Assembly: GCF_030272615.1 (NCBI RefSeq)
Contig: NC_081411.1
Span: 43,705,017-43,769,016 of the forward strand
Reading direction: 5' to 3'
Length of the DNA stretch: 64,000 nucleotides
Source of the DNA: Cryptomeria japonica
Lineage: Eukaryota; Streptophyta; Pinopsida; Cupressales; Cupressaceae
The position numbers and the translations under genes are program-made. Below are positions 33,562-46,597 of the stretch, piece after piece. The stretch's first letter is position 1; every line of letters starts with the position of its first letter. Below the pieces are notes generated by a model that saw only the letters and a list, made by a program, of their open reading frames with translations, was not told the DNA's origin and ran no database searches.

Positions 33562-35337
33562 ATGGCCCAAACCCGATCACAGTCAAGGCAATGAGAAATA
33601 GAAATGGAAGAAGAAGAAGAGGAAAATCTCAATGAATTTCAAGAAGCACTTGGAGGAAATGCAAATGATGAAAACCCAAGTACTCCTACTCCTGCAACAA
33701 TAGAAAGGGCCTAGCATAACCCTCTCTTTAACAGACTTTTTGATGAAATACTCAGGAGCAATGCAGATGCTCACTTCTTAAAACTCACTCAAGAAGGAGA
33801 AAAACTCCCCTCTGACTTTGATCTTGCCCAATTAAGACAAGCATCAGAAAGACAAATTCACCATGAAGAGGAAAGAGGTAGAGATCCCATCAAATATAAC
33901 ATTCCTCGAGGTAACCCACCACCTCCTCCTCCAAATGAAATAGAGATGTTGCGGCAACAAGTTGAGAATCTCACCTAACAACTTCATAATGGTGTCAAGA
34001 CTAACCAATACTCACTCAATGACATCTGTCCCTATCCTTTTGATCGGAATCTTTATATGCCACCCTTTCCACGAGGATTCGAAACACCCAAATTCAAAAA
34101 ATATAGAGGAAAGGGAGATCCTCGTGACCATGTCAGAGAATTTCATTCCGCTTGCCTCGAAGTGGCATATGAAGACACATACCTAATGCGCCTCTTTCCC
34201 TAAAGCTTGGGAGGAACAACCACATCATGGTTTTCTTGACTACCAGGTGGCATTAGAACATTTGAGGAACTCATCCAGAAGTTCCTAGCTCATTACTCTC
34301 ATAACATTGAACGCGACATCACCATGGCTGATCTGTGCAACACTAAACAAAAACCAGGTGAACTATTCTCAGTATTCCTACAACGATGGCATCAAATGTC
34401 TAGCAGACGTTCTCTTCAGTTACCTGAACAAGAACTAGTGGAAATATTCATTTCCAACTTAAACGAAGAAATGGAATTTCACCTGGATGTCAAAGACACA
34501 AACTCTTTTAATGATATGTTCACCAAGGGTTTAAAATGTGAAAGGGCACTCATCAAGAAAGGACTCGTCAAAATCTTTAATGAACCAAAGGATGGTCCTC
34601 GCTCGCACTTCAATAGTGATAAACCAAACTTCTGGAACAAAAACAAGAATATCATCAACGATGGGGTTGTGGATGCCCAGACTATCCAAAATGCACAACC
34701 TGTGGTTCGGTTTGCAGGACAAAATCCTCCACCTCAGAACAACACAAATGTTCCTTTGAATCAAGGTCGCATCACATCTCATGATGAACCTAGACCTCGT
34801 CAACAAAAACAAAAACGAACATACACTCCCTTAGGGGAACCCATTGAAACAGTATTGCGACAACTCATTTCTCAAAATTTGGTCACTCTACCTAAACTAT
34901 CAAACTATGAGCCTCAGGTCAAACCAGCATGGTGGAGAGATACTGAACACTGTGAATTCCATCAAGGGAGAGGACACAAGACAAGTAATTGTCACTGATT
35001 GAAAGATCTCATTCAGGACCTTATTGACTGAGGAGAAATTGAAATAGAAGGACATGACCCAAAAACAACAAATAATGATCATCTGATGTTCAAAAATCCA
35101 CTTCCATCACAAGATCAAAGGGGTCCTTCCACTTCCAGGCGAGGCACTGATACCACTGACTATACACAGGCTGCATATAATTACACTATAAATCATCTGT
35201 ATGATGCTAGTGAATAAGTTGCAACTATAACCTTCAAACATCCCAACTCAAATTGTAATGTTGTTACACGACGTAGCAAGGTCACCATAAAAGCAGCTCC
35301 ACAAGGCACCACCTCCATCCCAAAGCAGTACAATCTT
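33562..35337 (+). pseudogene. gag: Element B gag (capsid) with CCHC-like knuckle
   Basis: Start ATG at 33562 (MAQTRSQSRQ then a stop). The frame continues through an acidic start (EMEEEEEENLNEF), a Pro-rich stretch, the retrotransposon gag domain (about 34030-34550: FKKYRGKGDPRDHVREFH, ELIQKFLAHYSHNIE, LFSVFLQRWHQM) and a C-x2-H-x4-H-x4-C knuckle (CEFHQGRGHKTSNC, about 34957). It would form the particle and bind RNA. The frame is unbroken by indels but has stops near 33592, 33711, 33976, 34201, 34240, 34996, 35029 and 35215. Most fit C-to-T or G-to-A changes (CGA to TGA, CAA to TAA). Confidence 0.85.
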
Positions 35338-36195
35338 GTGGAACAATTAGATAAAACGCCCGTGCTTATATCCATTTTAGAGCTATTGCACCTATCACCA
35401 TGTCATAAAACAATCTTGGATCAAGCACTCCAAGAGGCGTCAATCCCTGCAAAGCTGAATACAAACCAATTTCAAGCCATGGTTGGAAGTCTAAAGTCAT
35501 CACCTTGTCTCACTTTTTCCGAAAGTGACAACTCTTCCTTCCAACAACCTCATAATGCTTCGCTACACATTGAAGGCTTTATCAACCAGCATAGGATCAA
35601 GCGAGTCTTAATCGATAATGGAGCAGGCCTGAATATTTGTACACTACAGTTGGTCACAGCATTGGGATATGCAATAGAATCAGTGGATCCCCATAAGAAG
35701 ATCGCAATCAAAGCCTATGACGATGCGGAGTGTTCCTCCAAAGGAGTTGTGGTACTACCAATCCGAGTAGGCCCTGTGGTAAAACACATCATCTATCAAG
35801 TTCTGGACCTTCCTCTGCCATACAATCTATTATTAGGAAGACCTTGGATACATGCCATACAAGTCGTTCCATCTACCTACCATCAATGTATCAAGTTCCC
35901 ACATAACGGTGCAAAGATCACAATCCTGGGCGATGCAAATCCCTTTGCATACTGTCATAATATCAGCCATCAACCAGAGATTATTGTTCCTAATAATAGA
36001 GAAGCCATTTCCTCCACATCATATATAAGTCCCGCCTCTCTTGCCAGTTCAAACACCACTATACCCAAGCAAGAAAAGCTTAAGATGAAGATAGCAGAGG
36101 AAGGTCCTGGGGAATACAACTTGAGTCAACTCTTTTGTGTGGGACAAATGCCCACTTCTCCTAGAACACATAGTAAACCACAGCAGGTACTCTAG
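35338..36195 (+). pseudogene. Element B aspartic protease region
   Basis: In frame with gag. The active-site motif reads VLIDNGAGLNICTL (about 35605), the D-N/S/T-G-A type with Asn after Asp, common in plant gypsy elements. LLLGRPWIHAI (about 35830) is the usual second flap/core motif. It would cleave the polyprotein. Open for 286 codons, ending at TAG 36193, which replaces a probable CAG. Confidence 0.85.
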
Positions 36196-37647
36196 CAACC
36201 ACTAATCACACCAGCATGTGCTTTGACGCCTTTCATCCTTGGAAAAATTCAAGAAGAAGAAACCCAAGATGAGGACTTAGCGGAATGGATCTATAAAGAT
36301 CCTATCGCCACTGATATACCGAAAGTTAAACTTCCTACGGATCAATATGGCAAAGGCCTCCTCATTATGCAAAGAATGGGGTATGATGGTCAGAGTGCTT
36401 TGGGATATTGCAAACAAGGATGACATGAACCACTGTTGTTGTAATTAAAGCCCAAGGATAATGCAGGCCTAAGCTTTGAAAAGGAGATCTTTCCTAAGCT
36501 CAGAATCAAAGGAAAACACAGCAAACCACTATATCAGCCTATTGCAAAGAGGACACCTTTTATTATCAGAGCAACATCAAACACCATCGCAGCTGCCCCA
36601 CTGAGGCTCAAAATCCCAGCACAATTAGCTACAATACCAATCATCCCACCCAACAAACCAGTAATCCCATCAGCAGCACCATTAGCAGTAGCAATTGTAT
36701 CAGAACCCACAGTAGCATCTATGGCACCAGCAGTTCCAGCAGAAGCCACTGAGTCAATATTACTGATACTCCCTATACCAGATTCTTTAATCCCCATCAA
36801 CCTTCCTGTAGCACCAATCACTACAAAGGTACATCAACCAATCACACCTGTAGTATTTAACTCAAAAGACATCCCAGTATGGTATAGTAATCAGATGCTA
36901 GAAAGTGACTCAGAGACCGACTCACATGAGTGGGAATTTGATTCTGTACAGCTTAACACTTTAGATGAGGAAGATGCATCACTACCTCCGCCACGCAAAG
37001 ACATCCCTATTTATGGAGAAGCACATATAAAGACCACATGGGTTCCTGAACTAGAAACATCTTCCACAGACCCTACGTCTCATCCTACGCCTGATTCTGA
37101 CAGGGAGAGTACCATCAACGACATTCACCATAACATCTTAACCCTCACTGATACATCTAACGCACTTAACCTAATCGATGAAGTAATGCCCATTATCCAC
37201 CCTGAACTCATCGAATGGAAACAACCAAATCCCCCATGTCTTGACTTCTTCCAAAATGATGAGGCCATCATTGACTTTTTGGAATTAAGGGATAACCTAC
37301 CAAGCAGGGATCACAAAGCTGGATTCGCCATTGAACTTAATAGCGCAACATACTTTGGGGCGAATGCCAAACCCTTTAGCTACAAAAATATAACGATAAA
37401 ACATGGATCTTCCAGTGAAAACCACACTATGGCACTGTTTGATTTGACAAAAGTAAAAAGAAAGAGCGTATCCAATGGTGAAAGCCTCTCTGAGGCACCT
37501 GAGGATGAAGGGTTTGACATCCTCCCCGCTAGTACACAACAAGAACGATCAATGATTCTCATCGAGGAAACTAAAGAATACAATGTAGGGACTCCTGAAA
37601 ATCCTCATCTCATACATCTGGCATCTCTTGTCACTCCAAAGGAATAG
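36196..37647 (+). pseudogene. Element B G-patch and protease-RT linker
   Basis: A G-patch-like motif (QYGKGLLIMQRMGYDGQSALG, quoted here in part: GKGLLIMQRMGYDGQ) at about 36345-36420, then a Pro/Ala/Ile-rich low-complexity stretch and an acidic region with DLTKVKRKSVSNGESLSEAP near 37440. G-patch segments are known between protease and RT in some plant retroelements and can bind RNA or helicases. Element A carries a matching piece at 63089-63418 on the minus strand. Stops at about 36421, 36442 and 37645 break it. Confidence 0.7.
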
Positions 37648-39525
37648 CCTAAATTTATAGAGTTCTTCCAGAAGCGTCAGATCAACTTTGCATGGTCATA
37701 TGCAGACATGCCTGGGCTTGATCCTGATTTAGTCATGCATCACCTCACCATAGCAGAAGGAGCCAAACCTGTCAAGCAAAAGCTTTGTAAGATGTATCCT
37801 CAAATTACAGTACTAGTCAAAGCAGAACTTAAGAAATTCCTGGATGTTGGTTTCATTAGACCCATTGATTATGCGGATTGGATATCCAACATTGTTCTTG
37901 TCGGCAAACCAAAAAGGAGCATCCGCATTTGTACTGACTTCAGAGATCTAAATAAGGCATGTCCTAAGGATGACTTCCCCCTACCAAATATTGACATCAT
38001 AGTGGATCTGACAGCAGGACATGCCATGCTTTCACTCATGGATGGCTTTTCAGGATACAATCAAATAAAGATCGCACCAGAAGATCAACATAAGACAGCC
38101 TTCACATGTCCATGGGGCACATATTGTTGGAATGTAATGCCTTTCGATCTAAAGAATGCAGGAGTGACCTATCAACGAGAAATGACCACCATCTTCCATG
38201 ACATGATGCATACTATAATGGAAGATTATGTTGATGACTTACTAGCAAAATCACTCACCAGAGAAGGGCATCTCAACATATTAGATAAAATCTTTGATAG
38301 ACTAGAACAATACCATGTTCGACTCAACCCAAAGAAATGTGTCTTTGGAGTAACCTCTGGGAAGCTTCTAGGATACATTGTCTCAAGCAAAGGCATTGAG
38401 GTCGACCCAGCAAAGGTAAAAGCAATCATGGACATGCCACCACCAAAGAACATCAATCAATTAAGGACGTTACAAGGATAGCTACAATCCATCCGCAGAT
38501 TCATTGCATAATTGGCTGATAAGTGTCACCCATTCACACACCTGCTACACAAGAACATCCACTTTCAGTGGGATGCCCGATGCCAACAAGCATTTCAGAC
38601 GCTTAAAAACTATCTCATGAATCCACCATTGCTGATCCCACCAGATCCAAGTAGACCGTTGTTACTCTATATCTCAGCAACAAGTACAGCATTGGGTGTA
38701 CTACTGGCACAACATAATACTGAAGGAAAAGAGTGTGTTGTTTACTACATCTCTCACACACTGGTGGGCTATGAACTCAATTACACACCTATTAAGCGAG
38801 CTTGATTAGCAGTAATCTTAGCAGCTACTAAACTGAGGCACTATTTGTTAACACATAAGGTACAACTCATTGCAAAGATTGATCCACTCAAGTATTTACT
38901 CAGCAAAGCAGCATTGACAGGCCGCTTGGCCAAATGGGTGATGATACTGAGTGAATTTGATATCGAGTATGTAGACCGTAAAGCTATCAAAGGTCAAGTT
39001 ATTGCAGATCAGTTGGTCGATGCACCACTCATAGGTGATCATCCTCTCATTTCCAATTTTCCAGATGAAGAGATATTCATGATCACAAAAACACGGCCAT
39101 GGAAACTATACTTTGATGGTTCATACACTAGGCATGGCTCGGGGGTAGGCATTCTGTTTATCACACCTCAAGGTGATAGCATCCCGAAGTCTTACAGGCT
39201 CACATTTCCATGCACCAACAACATAGCAGAGTATGAGGCCTTGATCACAGGACTCAGGCTAGTCGTACAATGGAAATTACAAGAACTGCAAGTATATGGC
39301 GACTCACAACTAGTCATTCGACAAGCAACAGATGAATATCAAACCAAGGATGATAAACTCATGCCATATAAACAAATGGTGGACAATCTAAAGACATCAT
39401 TTACTACTATCACTTTTGAGCAGATACCAAGAGATCAGAATCGAGCTGCTGACGCTATGGCTACCATCGCATCTCTCCTAGATCTTCCACATAATTCAAC
39501 ATGCTACGAGTTCTTGGTAGAATAG
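37648..39525 (+). pseudogene. Element B reverse transcriptase, RNase H and archaeal-type RNase H
   Basis: RT core: FIRPIDYADWISNIVLVGKP, ICTDFRDLNKACPKDDFPLP, GYNQIKIAPEDQHKTAF and the catalytic YVDD at about 38227. A degenerate gypsy RNase H follows (LLLYISATSTALGVLLAQ, LAKWVMILSEFDIEY). A second, archaeal-type RNase H is at about 39095-39520 (LYFDGSYTRHGSGVGI, NNIAEYEALITGL, GDSQLVIRQ, RDQNRAADAMA). The two-RNase-H layout is the Tat hallmark. Stops at about 38479, 38509, 38803 and 39523 are single transitions away from CAG, CAA, CGA or CAG. No frameshift seen. Confidence 0.92.
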
Positions 39526-40851
39526 CTTTGGATTCCCGCTTATGATATCCCTGAATCCAAATTGATATGTCGCCTTGTCGGTTCTGAATCCCCATGGTAC
39601 AATGAGCTCTACACCTATCTCCATGATCACACCCTTCCTCCCAACCAATCAAATAACCAACGTAAAACCTTCATTCGCCAAACTGCTCAATATACCATTA
39701 TTGCTGAAACCCTATACCATCGCGGTCTTGATGGTACTCTCCTTCGATGTCTGGAACAAAGTGAGATAAAAAAGGCTTTGGAAGAAGTCCATGAAGGAAT
39801 TTGTGGGACTCACTCAAGTGATCCGTCACTAGCCAAGAAACTCCTACGCAATGGATACTATTGGCCATGTATGGAAAAGGATTCCTACTACTTTCTCAGA
39901 AATTGCAAGAAATGTCAAGTTCATGGTGACCTGATACATGCACCAGCCCAGGAACTACAACCAATCACAACACCATGGCCTTTTTGTCAATGGGGCCTTG
40001 ACCTTGTGGGTAAGATTCACCCATCTTCATCCAATGGCCATAAATTCATTATTACCGCCACCGAATATTTCACAAAGTGGATCGAAGTTGTTCCACTTAC
40101 CCAAGTCACCGGCAAGCAAATCGCCTCATTCATCCTCAACTACATCATCTGTCGGTATGGTGTGCCCATGTCCATCATCACAGATAATGGTCTTCCTTTC
40201 AAAAATCAGGATGTCTGTGAACTTTGTGATAAATTTCATATCCAACACCGCTTTTCCACTCCCTATTACCCACAAGGAAATGGCCAGACCGAAGCATCGA
40301 ATAAAAACATATTAAGAATCCTCAAGAAGACAGTCAATGATGCCGGTCGTGATTGGCATGTTCAATTAAATCCAGCACTATGGGCATATCAAACTAGTAT
40401 TCGAACCCCTATAGGCACAACTCCCTACTCATTGGTCTATGGTGTCGAAGCTATTCTACCTATTGAGGTCAAGATACCATCACTACGAGTTTCCTTACAT
40501 AATCTCATTGACGATGAAGCCTATAGAGTATCCCGTCTTCAGGACTTAGAGTTACTAGATGAGAAGCAACAAGTTGCATACAACCATCTCAAATCCTATC
40601 AGCAGCGCATGAGCAGAAGCTACAATCACCGAGTTAGACCTCGTACATTTGAGGTAGGTGATCTTGTTCTACAAGAGAATCCTCGCAACCAACCAAACAA
40701 AGAACATCAGGGCAAGTTTGAATCAAACTAGTTGGGCCCATATGTTGTCACTGCTGTATTCGGGTCCGGGGCATATCAGTTGGCTACATCAGAAGGAGAA
40801 CCGCTCACAGATCCAATCAATAGCATGCACCTCAAATGGTTTTATACCTAA
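39526..40851 (+). pseudogene. Element B integrase
   Basis: H-H-C-C zinc-binding part (HEGICGTHSS, LLRNGYYWPCMEKD, CKKCQVHGD), then the catalytic core with DLVGKIHPSSSNGHKFIITA, IITDNGLPFKNQ and YYPQGNGQTEASNK supplying D, D and E. The C-terminal GPY/F-like module (LGPYVVTAVFGSGAYQL) follows a TAG at about 40729, and the natural end is TAA at 40849-40851. It would insert the cDNA. Only two internal stops, otherwise full length. Confidence 0.92.
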
Positions 40852-43440
40852 GCTATACAGAGCATCAGGCTCCCTTGCATACCAGAAAATACCAAAAACA
40901 TCCAGATAAAATGACCTAAAGAAAATACAAAAACATCCAAAAAGTCAAGAAAAAATCATGCATCCAAACGGTGAACAACCACTCCGGTGGCACCTTGGGT
41001 AAGTGCAATGGTGAAAACCTGGCAAATAGGCACCAATCATAAAGGCTATGGCTCCATTGTTTTTCTGACTTGTTGCGCTCACATTATACTTCATACATAC
41101 ATCCATCCATCCATCAACCATGGCTTGTTATAAATCTACAAATCCAAGAAAGTACTACATGCATCCTGCATCCCGCTTTTTTATAGTCATGTCTAAACTG
41201 GGGGCAATTCCCTTAAACTATTGATGGAAGTGGATTCTACATTGTCTTGTGATTCATTAAAGTTCTTCATTTAAAACTATCTCACAAAATCCAAAAACAC
41301 TTCAAAATCCAAAAACATTCAAAACAATTCAAAATACAAAAACATTCAAAATATATCACAAAATCCAAAAACATCAGAAAACATCAAAAATCCAACAAAA
41401 ACATGGCAACACATTGTACATACTCATCCGAGCAAATACAAAAACAAACATTGAACAATTTTTGCACGATGATCACTTCTCAAAATTGACCAAACAATCA
41501 ACATCAACAATCAAACTATCTTCAACGAGGGTGCATCCTTCCTTACCAACACAAAGACAAAATGACGTTTTCTTTGACAAGAAAATTGTGTTAAGCTATC
41601 AAATACTTGGTTGATTTATGAGTACAATCATTCATTTATCTATATCAGGATCTTTCAGCATTATTTTGTATCATTTGCGCATTATTTCCGATGAAGTACT
41701 GGGGCATGTACTAATGGTGTATACGTGGGAAGTTCACCAAGATACGTGATCTTATGCCAAAATGCAGTCATAGATCATTACAGCTTGCTGACTACAGCGT
41801 ATACCTCAACCATATGAGCATGAACCATTACCAAGGATTCTTATTCTTTATTCTTTATGTATATACTGTTTGTTTGCAGGTACAATGCTCATTCTTTGGT
41901 TCCTCCTCATCCAAATTGGATAAAGGTTTTATCTCTTATTACGGTATGTACTTGTCTCAGGATATGATCAGCCTAAGATCAAGGAGGACGATCCAAGTCA
42001 TGCATGAACGGAGATAATCCTTGTCTGTTCTGCAAGCAATACTTTGGTCAACTTGACCCTTATATCAAGTTGTTTGTATTAACTTGCTATATAAAATCCA
42101 TGTAAGGAATACTCAGGTCATCTTGAATCATTATGTCAAGATGCTTGTATTCTCTTCCAACATTTTAAAGCTCAATGATGAAAATAGAGCACTATGGATC
42201 ATCATTTCACCTCATCTGTTTATTTATTGCCTTCCATTGCATATCACCCATCCATTCATTCATTCATATGTAGGATTTATATGCAAAATATAACCATTTA
42301 AAGTTGGTCTTGGATACAATCACGACCGAGTACTCTGATACATCATCAATGTATCATGCAAAGTCTCAAAAACCTTGCATTCCTCATGGTCATATCATCG
42401 TCACATTTAGGTGAATCTTGCATTAAGACCATTCATGTCATTTTTAACTTAATATTGCATATAGTTCATTTTTGACATTAGTTTTCATTAATCATTGGCA
42501 TCATTGCATAAATCATAAATAATTAGATTCATTCGTGGGATCAAATTGTCTTTGATTGTTTTAAATCATTTACTAGGCATTCATTTAGTGTCAATTATCC
42601 ATCATCATTTCATCATTCTTTATCATTTATCATTGCATACATTCATTAGTGAAAAGGTGCATTCATTCATCCATTATTAAAGTATCTTATTATGCTCATT
42701 TTAGGATTCATTCACATTGCATTCATTATCCTCTTTTTAATTGCATTAAGGTACAGTTATTAAAACCATCAGTTGTAATATCATCATATTATCATTTTTA
42801 CTTAAACATATTTACACATTTAGAATCATAAAAACCATTTGTTTCCACAAACACATTGGTTCATGTTATATATCCATTATACATATACATTTATTTAGAC
42901 GTTATCATATAAACATTTGCACATTACATTTTGTTTATCCATATTACATTCACTTAAAAACATCTAGATGCATATCCATACATAAACATCATTCATTCAA
43001 CCATTGCATTAACATCATCACATAAATTATCTCATCATTATATTGCAATAGGAAACACCAAAATCCTGTTCATAAATCATCATAATGCATACATCATCAT
43101 CATGGCATTACATACATAAAGTATTACATCAAAAATCAAATAAATCATACATATATAAACCTGCATTCATCTGTCAGTATACAACATCATAAAAACATGC
43201 ACATAGGAATCATCTCATCAATGCATAACATATACACATGTCCATCTAAAGCAATAAAATCATACAATCAACATCCTACATAAACATCCATACATATCAA
43301 CTGCATATCATCAAAATATGGGACCTCCTCATATATATCATCTCCTATATCAGAGTACAATGAAGTCTACAAAATCGGCTACCAAGAGCCATCCAAAATA
43401 CAGTCCAAAAAATAAACAATGATGCAATATATATATGCAA
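40852..43440 (+). other. Spacer of element B after integrase
   Basis: No gene. First part has repeated AAAAACATCCAAAA-type words (40900-41400); 42300-43320 is rich in CATTCAT/ATCATCAT words that border on microsatellite. Confidence 0.55.
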
Positions 43441-43779
43441 AAATGCTCTCTCAAATGCCACTCTGGCCAGATGTTGTACCACCATCGCCACCTGCTCCCC
43501 CACTAGTACCCGCACCACCTGATCCATCTCTCCATGGAGGCCTCATCAAACCCCCACTCCCTCCTGCATCCGCTGATCTATCCCTCCGTAGAGGACCCAT
43601 CACACCCCCACTGCTCTGCATCCTCTGTGATCACTCAGATCTGGCCTGTCACATCTGTGAATAGCTTAATACTCACTGACTGGTTGGCACCACCTACTCA
43701 TATAAACCCCTCCAGTACTCTTTCTCTGCCTATGCTCACCGCATCTCCCTCATCACCTCCCCCGTAGGCCCCTGTGCTC

Positions 43780-46180
43780 CTACTCCAATCCGGACTCTCT
43801 CCTACAGCTCTATTAATCTCTCCACCGCACTATCCCTCTCCTATAGCACTACAGCCAGCTCTGACTCCCGTGCAAATAGCTGCACATCCCTAGCCGCCAC
43901 CTCCGCCTCCAACTCCTCCACCCATGCATCTGATGCCTCAAGATGAGACTACAAATGAACTATCAATTGCTCTCGCACATCTCCACCTAATCCCTCCCTG
44001 GTATCCATAGCAGCCTCACCTATACCACCCTCTCCAGTGGCTCCCTATCCTCTCTCCCTCAGTATCTCCCTCTCCATCCCTCTCCCACCCATTCTCACTC
44101 CTCCCTGTACCAATGGTCCCTATGACATCCGTAGGGGCAGTCCACCTCTCCCTCTCCGCTGAATTCGAACCCCCAACCCACCACCTCCACCACCTCCTCC
44201 CCCGTCTCCATCATTTCCTCTCCCTCCAAGGCTTGCTATCAGACCTCGCCCTCCTCCCCCCCTCCCCCTCCTCCATCCCCTCTCATCCTCAAACTCGGGC
44301 ACTAGCTCTGCTGGATCTGATATGCATGGAATCAGATGGGCCGCAATATACTATGTATACTCCTCTGAAACCCCTACATCCACGACCCTCGATCATATGT
44401 CCCACGGTCTCGCCTGCAGCGTCTGAAACTCCGCTAGTGCCTGATCATATGGCAACACTGGCCCCCATGCATACCTCTCCCGAATCACCCACGCATACTC
44501 CCTTGATCCACTAGGCAATCCCTGCTGTAGTCCAAACTGTCTCAGAACTCTCCCGGGCACCTATCTCTCCACATGGTACGAGGTCCTCCCAATGAGAAAT
44601 TGAGTCATAAAAACATAGGGCAGTGCCTCTGCATCATCATCCCATGGCTCACACTCCAGGTATGGTCGCCATATGACTGCATCAAGATCATCCAACGCCC
44701 GCCGCCACCACTCTAACTTCCCCAGGTGGGGCTGACTCATCATGCTGCTATACATAAACATGTATGGCTGATCCACTGTGTGGAACCTAAGACTCACAGG
44801 TCGAGTCACTGGTAGGTGCTCCCAGGCCCAAATATGAAGTAGCATCACTCCCACTACTAGGGAACTCCTCCTCCAGTACACCACCTCATGGAGCTCTTGA
44901 TACAAGTGCGCTAGCACGCACGGCCCCCAAGCAAAATGGGTCCCCTTAGTAATCATCATCTCGATCACCTGCCCCCACCCCACGGCCAAACCATGTGATC
45001 GTCTGTCCGGACATAGAAGTCCTCCCACGATACCTAATAGAATTGTTGGTAGAGGCTCATATAATGCAGCTATCTCCTCCCATGCAATAGAACCATCATC
45101 AATAACAACATCCTCATCAAAAAACCTTTGAACTGCAAGGGTCCCCCAGGATCTGTCATACATGATCAGCTCCCCCCCAATCAGAATCCGCAGGATGCAC
45201 CACACATCCTCTAGCGTCACTATCATCTCCCCCTATGCCAGATGGAAGGTGCACGTCTCGTTGTGCCACCGCTCTGCTAATGTTGTGATCAATCTGTGAT
45301 TCATACAAATCACGGGCATGTGCATCACCTCATACAATCCGGTCGCGGCAATACAATCTATCTTCACCTCTATCAATCGATCCCGCAACCCCTATGTCGC
45401 TCGGTGTCTCTCGCGTAACTGCAACACGCCTAGATCCTCCTGCACATGGGCATCAATCATTCCTCATTAGTTGTTTTGTTTTCAAATTTTCTTAATTTTA
45501 AACCTAGACTATCAACAGATACTTTGATCAAGTATCTTCAGGTCTCAACAGGTAAGCAATCATGGCAACCTAGACTTCAACAGGCATTTATCCTAATGAC
45601 CTAAGTCTCATCAGGTTGTTATGGTTCAAAACAACTCCCACTTCACATCGCCATCCATCCATCATTGGCATCCGGAGATTTTATTCAAACAAACTCGGGC
45701 ATCTGTTTATCCTAAACACAAAAAGTGCTATTTACCAACAAAAGTGCTAGTTTATCAACAATATCGCTAAAACCTTATCAAAAGCGCTTAATCAGCTATA
45801 CGAAAGTGCTCAAACCTCAAACGTGCTAAAACAACCTCACAATAGCGCTCATTAAAATCAATAGCGCTCAAATCAGCACTCAATAGCGCTTATTAATCAA
45901 AAGCGCCTAAACATGAATGCAATAGCGCTAAAACAAAACAAAAGCGCTCAAACAATAGGCCAATAGCGCTATTGCGGCACAGTAGCGCTAGTTAATTGAG
46001 CAAAAACGCCAAAACATAGTTTCAACGCTATTGCTTTGACTCAACTTGGACTTAGCAAAAAACGTATCAAAAATGCTTAAAAATTAAAATTTCAAATTTG
46101 CATACCGCTGGTCCGTAGCCGTCTGGCCGTTGGAATCGACGAACTCGCTCAAACCGGTGCTCAGCAACTGATACAGACAT
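43780..46180 (-). pseudogene. Antisense plant-mobile-domain (PMD) gene of element B
   Basis: Minus-strand gene in a plus-strand retrotransposon. Exon 1 is 46180-46106: ATG plus 24 codons including AEHRFERVRRFQRP, donor GTATGC. The 666-bp intron ends TGTGCAG at 45440. Exon 2 starts EDLGVLQLRERHRAT and runs in the same phase into the PMD: LITTLAERWHNETCTFHL, EMIVTLEDVWCILRI, GLAVGWGQVIEMM, FAWGPCVLAHLYQE, LLHIWAWEHLP, FLIGRTSYHVER. The frame stays open for 222 codons (45226-44561). Beyond it are Gly/Arg-rich DNA (44120-44302) and, in another frame, a coiled coil (VEELEAEVAARDVQLFARE, about 43900). Exon 1 length, splice phase and FERV..F.RP residues match element A. A few TAG/TGA stops and at least one frameshift near the C-terminus indicate decay. 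Confidence 0.82.
45720..46050 (-). repeat. AGCGCTATTG short repeats in the PMD intron of element B
   Basis: AGCGCT occurs eight times exactly, mostly as CAATAGCGCT on the plus strand (AGCGCTATTG in the sense of the PMD gene), with variants AAGTGCT, AACGTGCT and AAAGCGCC. Spacing is 20-30 bases. The intron is 45440-46105, so the array fills half of it. Confidence 0.75.
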
Positions 46181-46275
46181 CCTGACTGCTGCTCACTCCT
46201 CTCACAAATCACTTTCAGAGCTCTGGATTCACAATGGTCACGGTCACAAATGATCCTATTTTCACCCATTTTTCT

Positions 46276-46284
46276 CTATTTAAA
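46276..46284 (-). promoter_or_regulatory. TATA-like box of element B antisense PMD gene
   Basis: Minus strand GGGTTTAAATAGAGAAA, about 97 bases before the ATG at 46180. It corresponds in position to TATATAAA in element A. Confidence 0.45.
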
Positions 46285-46582
46285 CCCTTCGTAGTCACCG
46301 TAATTTTCCCCCGCTCACCGTCGTGGTCCCCGTAACCTTCCTGAGCCTCCCATTTCTCCACTTTACTCCCGATTTCTTCTCTTTTTCACCCGCGTTACTA
46401 ACTTCTTCTCTTCTACCACCCTGCCAATTTTCATTCTTTTTCGAGAGATCGCCTGATTTTTCGAAAAAAAAATTCAGCCCATCTCTCAAGGGGGCATACC
46501 ACCCATTAAATTTACATTTTATGGGGCATATTCTTCACACCTATTTTTCTTTCTTTGAAACGACGCGATAAACTGCACTGTC

Positions 46583-46597
46583 TCAAAGAGGGGCAAA
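46583..46597 (+). promoter_or_regulatory. Polypurine tract of element B
   Basis: CAAAGAGGGGCAAA immediately before the 3' LTR start TGTAGTC; primer for plus-strand DNA synthesis in LTR retrotransposons. Confidence 0.8.

Noticed and set aside
36534-36821. Gly/Ala/Ile-rich frame on the minus strand
   Set aside because: It is the shadow of the Pro/Ala/Ile low-complexity linker in element B pol.
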